DNA of 13,840 nucleotides from the NCBI GenBank assembly GCA_038211615.1, contig JBBQVL010000100.1:1-13840 (forward strand), read 5' to 3'. Position 1 is the first letter of the stretch. Each line of letters begins with the position of its first letter. Positions 13,215-13,840 of this stretch are shown piece by piece. The DNA comes from DASWJZ01 sp038211615 (GTDB taxonomy: Bacteria; Pseudomonadota; Alphaproteobacteria; Rhizobiales; Afifellaceae). Under the pieces are notes generated by a model, which was not told the origin of the DNA, searched no databases, and worked only from the letters and a program-made list of their open reading frames with translations. Position numbers and translations under genes: made by a program.

Positions 13215-13840
13215 GAGTGAGGCTCTTTCCCGAGAGCCTCGCGGGCCGGCTCGCGCTGCTCCTGATGCTCACCCTCTTCGTGGCGCAGGTGGTCACCTTC
13301 GCGCTGTTCGCGGGCGAGCGCGTGATGAGCTTTCGCAACTCCTTTCGCGAGGAGCTGTTCGTCCGGCTGGTTTCCATCATCGGCCTGATGGAGGATTCGC
13401 CGCCCGAGCTGCGCGACCGGCTGCTGGCCGCGACCAGCAGTCCGGGGCTGCGTGTCGGGCTGGACAGGATTCCGCTCGTGCGAGAGGACCGCGCCGCGGA
13501 CGCCGAGCTGCGCGAAAGCCTCTCGGACGCGCTGGGCAAGCCCATCGAAGCCGTGCACGTCGTGGTCGGCGGACCTCCGCCGCCGCCGCAGGCCGCGCCG
13601 GGCAACCCGCCGGATCGAAACGCGCGGCGCCAGCCCCGCTGGCGCGGACCGCAGACGTGGCTGATGGCGTCCGTGCAAACGGCCGCGGGCGACTGGGTAA
13701 ACGTCGCCGCCGACCGCCCGCCGGTGCCTCCGCTCGGGCGGGCCTTCCTCGCCTCCTTCCTGCTCTCCGCGGTGGCGGTGGCGGCGGTCGGCGCCTTCGG
13801 ACTCCGCCGGGCGAGCCGCCCCCTGCGGCGGCTCGCCGAC
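13211..13840 (+). CDS. Sensor histidine kinase of the adjacent system (N-terminal part)
   Basis: Open frame running off the window end; 210 residues are visible. The ATG at 13211 shares the ATGA overlap with the response-regulator stop, so the pair is translationally coupled. The visible part has a first membrane helix (about 13-34, LALLLMLTLFVAQVVTFALF), a periplasmic sensor region of about 140 residues, a second membrane helix (about 177-198) and the start of a HAMP domain (LRRASRPLRRLAD). This is the EnvZ-like topology. The periplasmic part contains an unusual Pro-rich stretch (GGPPPPPQAAPGNPP at about 118-132) followed by a basic segment. The dimerisation and ATPase domains with the phospho-histidine lie beyond the window, so kinase activity is inferred from context. 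Confidence 0.85.
   Translation, partial: MRVRLFPESLAGRLALLLMLTLFVAQVVTFALFAGERVMSFRNSFREELFVRLVSIIGLMEDSPPELRDRLLAATSSPGLRVGLDRIPLVREDRAADAELRESLSDALGKPIEAVHVVVGGPPPPPQAAPGNPPDRNARRQPRWRGPQTWLMASVQTAAGDWVNVAADRPPVPPLGRAFLASFLLSAVAVAAVGAFGLRRASRPLRRLAD

Overview
The window is a contiguous, GC-rich piece of an alphaproteobacterial chromosome, most likely from the order Hyphomicrobiales (Rhizobiales); the order is tentative. The taxon rests on a GcrA-type cell-cycle regulator (restricted to Alphaproteobacteria), the order pst-phoU-phoB, a rhizobial-type DnaX lacking most of its zinc cysteines, and a compact 97-nt SRP RNA. Nearly all of it is chromosomal housekeeping and signalling. I see no transposase, integrase, tRNA, CRISPR array or prophage block.

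Layout. (1) 1-2543, + strand: the end of the phosphate-uptake and control operon, pstA (5' cut off) - pstB - phoU - phoB. Genes overlap or are separated by at most 22 nt. A strong hairpin at 2564-2586 closes the operon and serves both strands. (2) 2629-3867, - strand: gcrA and a small exported class I cytochrome c. The gap between them holds the gcrA promoter region, with four GANTC (CcrM) sites within 183 bp. (3) 3961-6805, + strand: the SRP RNA gene ffs, then dnaX - ybaB/ebfC - recR, a common replication/repair cluster with translational coupling. (4) 6818-7513: an exact alphaproteobacterial LexA-type box (GAAC-N7-GAAC) ahead of a glutathione S-transferase-like gene. (5) 7646-8710: an exported protein made of three tandem copies of a domain of about 110 residues that resembles phage-tail receptor-binding modules. 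(6) 8769-11637, - strand: an MHYT-PAS-GGDEF diguanylate cyclase and rmuC. (7) 11765-13840: an exported four-EF-hand protein (-) divergent from an OmpR-family response regulator and its sensor kinase (+, cut by the window end).

How the genes work together. PstA/PstB import phosphate, PhoU relays transporter status, and PhoB drives the Pho regulon; the kinase PhoR would lie outside the window. GcrA couples transcription to CcrM methylation, and its own promoter appears to carry the target sites. DnaX, YbaB and RecR serve replication and recombinational repair. The EF-hand protein may be a target or partner of the adjacent two-component system, but this is inferred from position only.

The best candidates for something new are the triplicated secreted protein, the predicted SOS control of the GST-like gene, and the EF-hand/two-component locus. 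None is proven to be a new system by the sequence alone.
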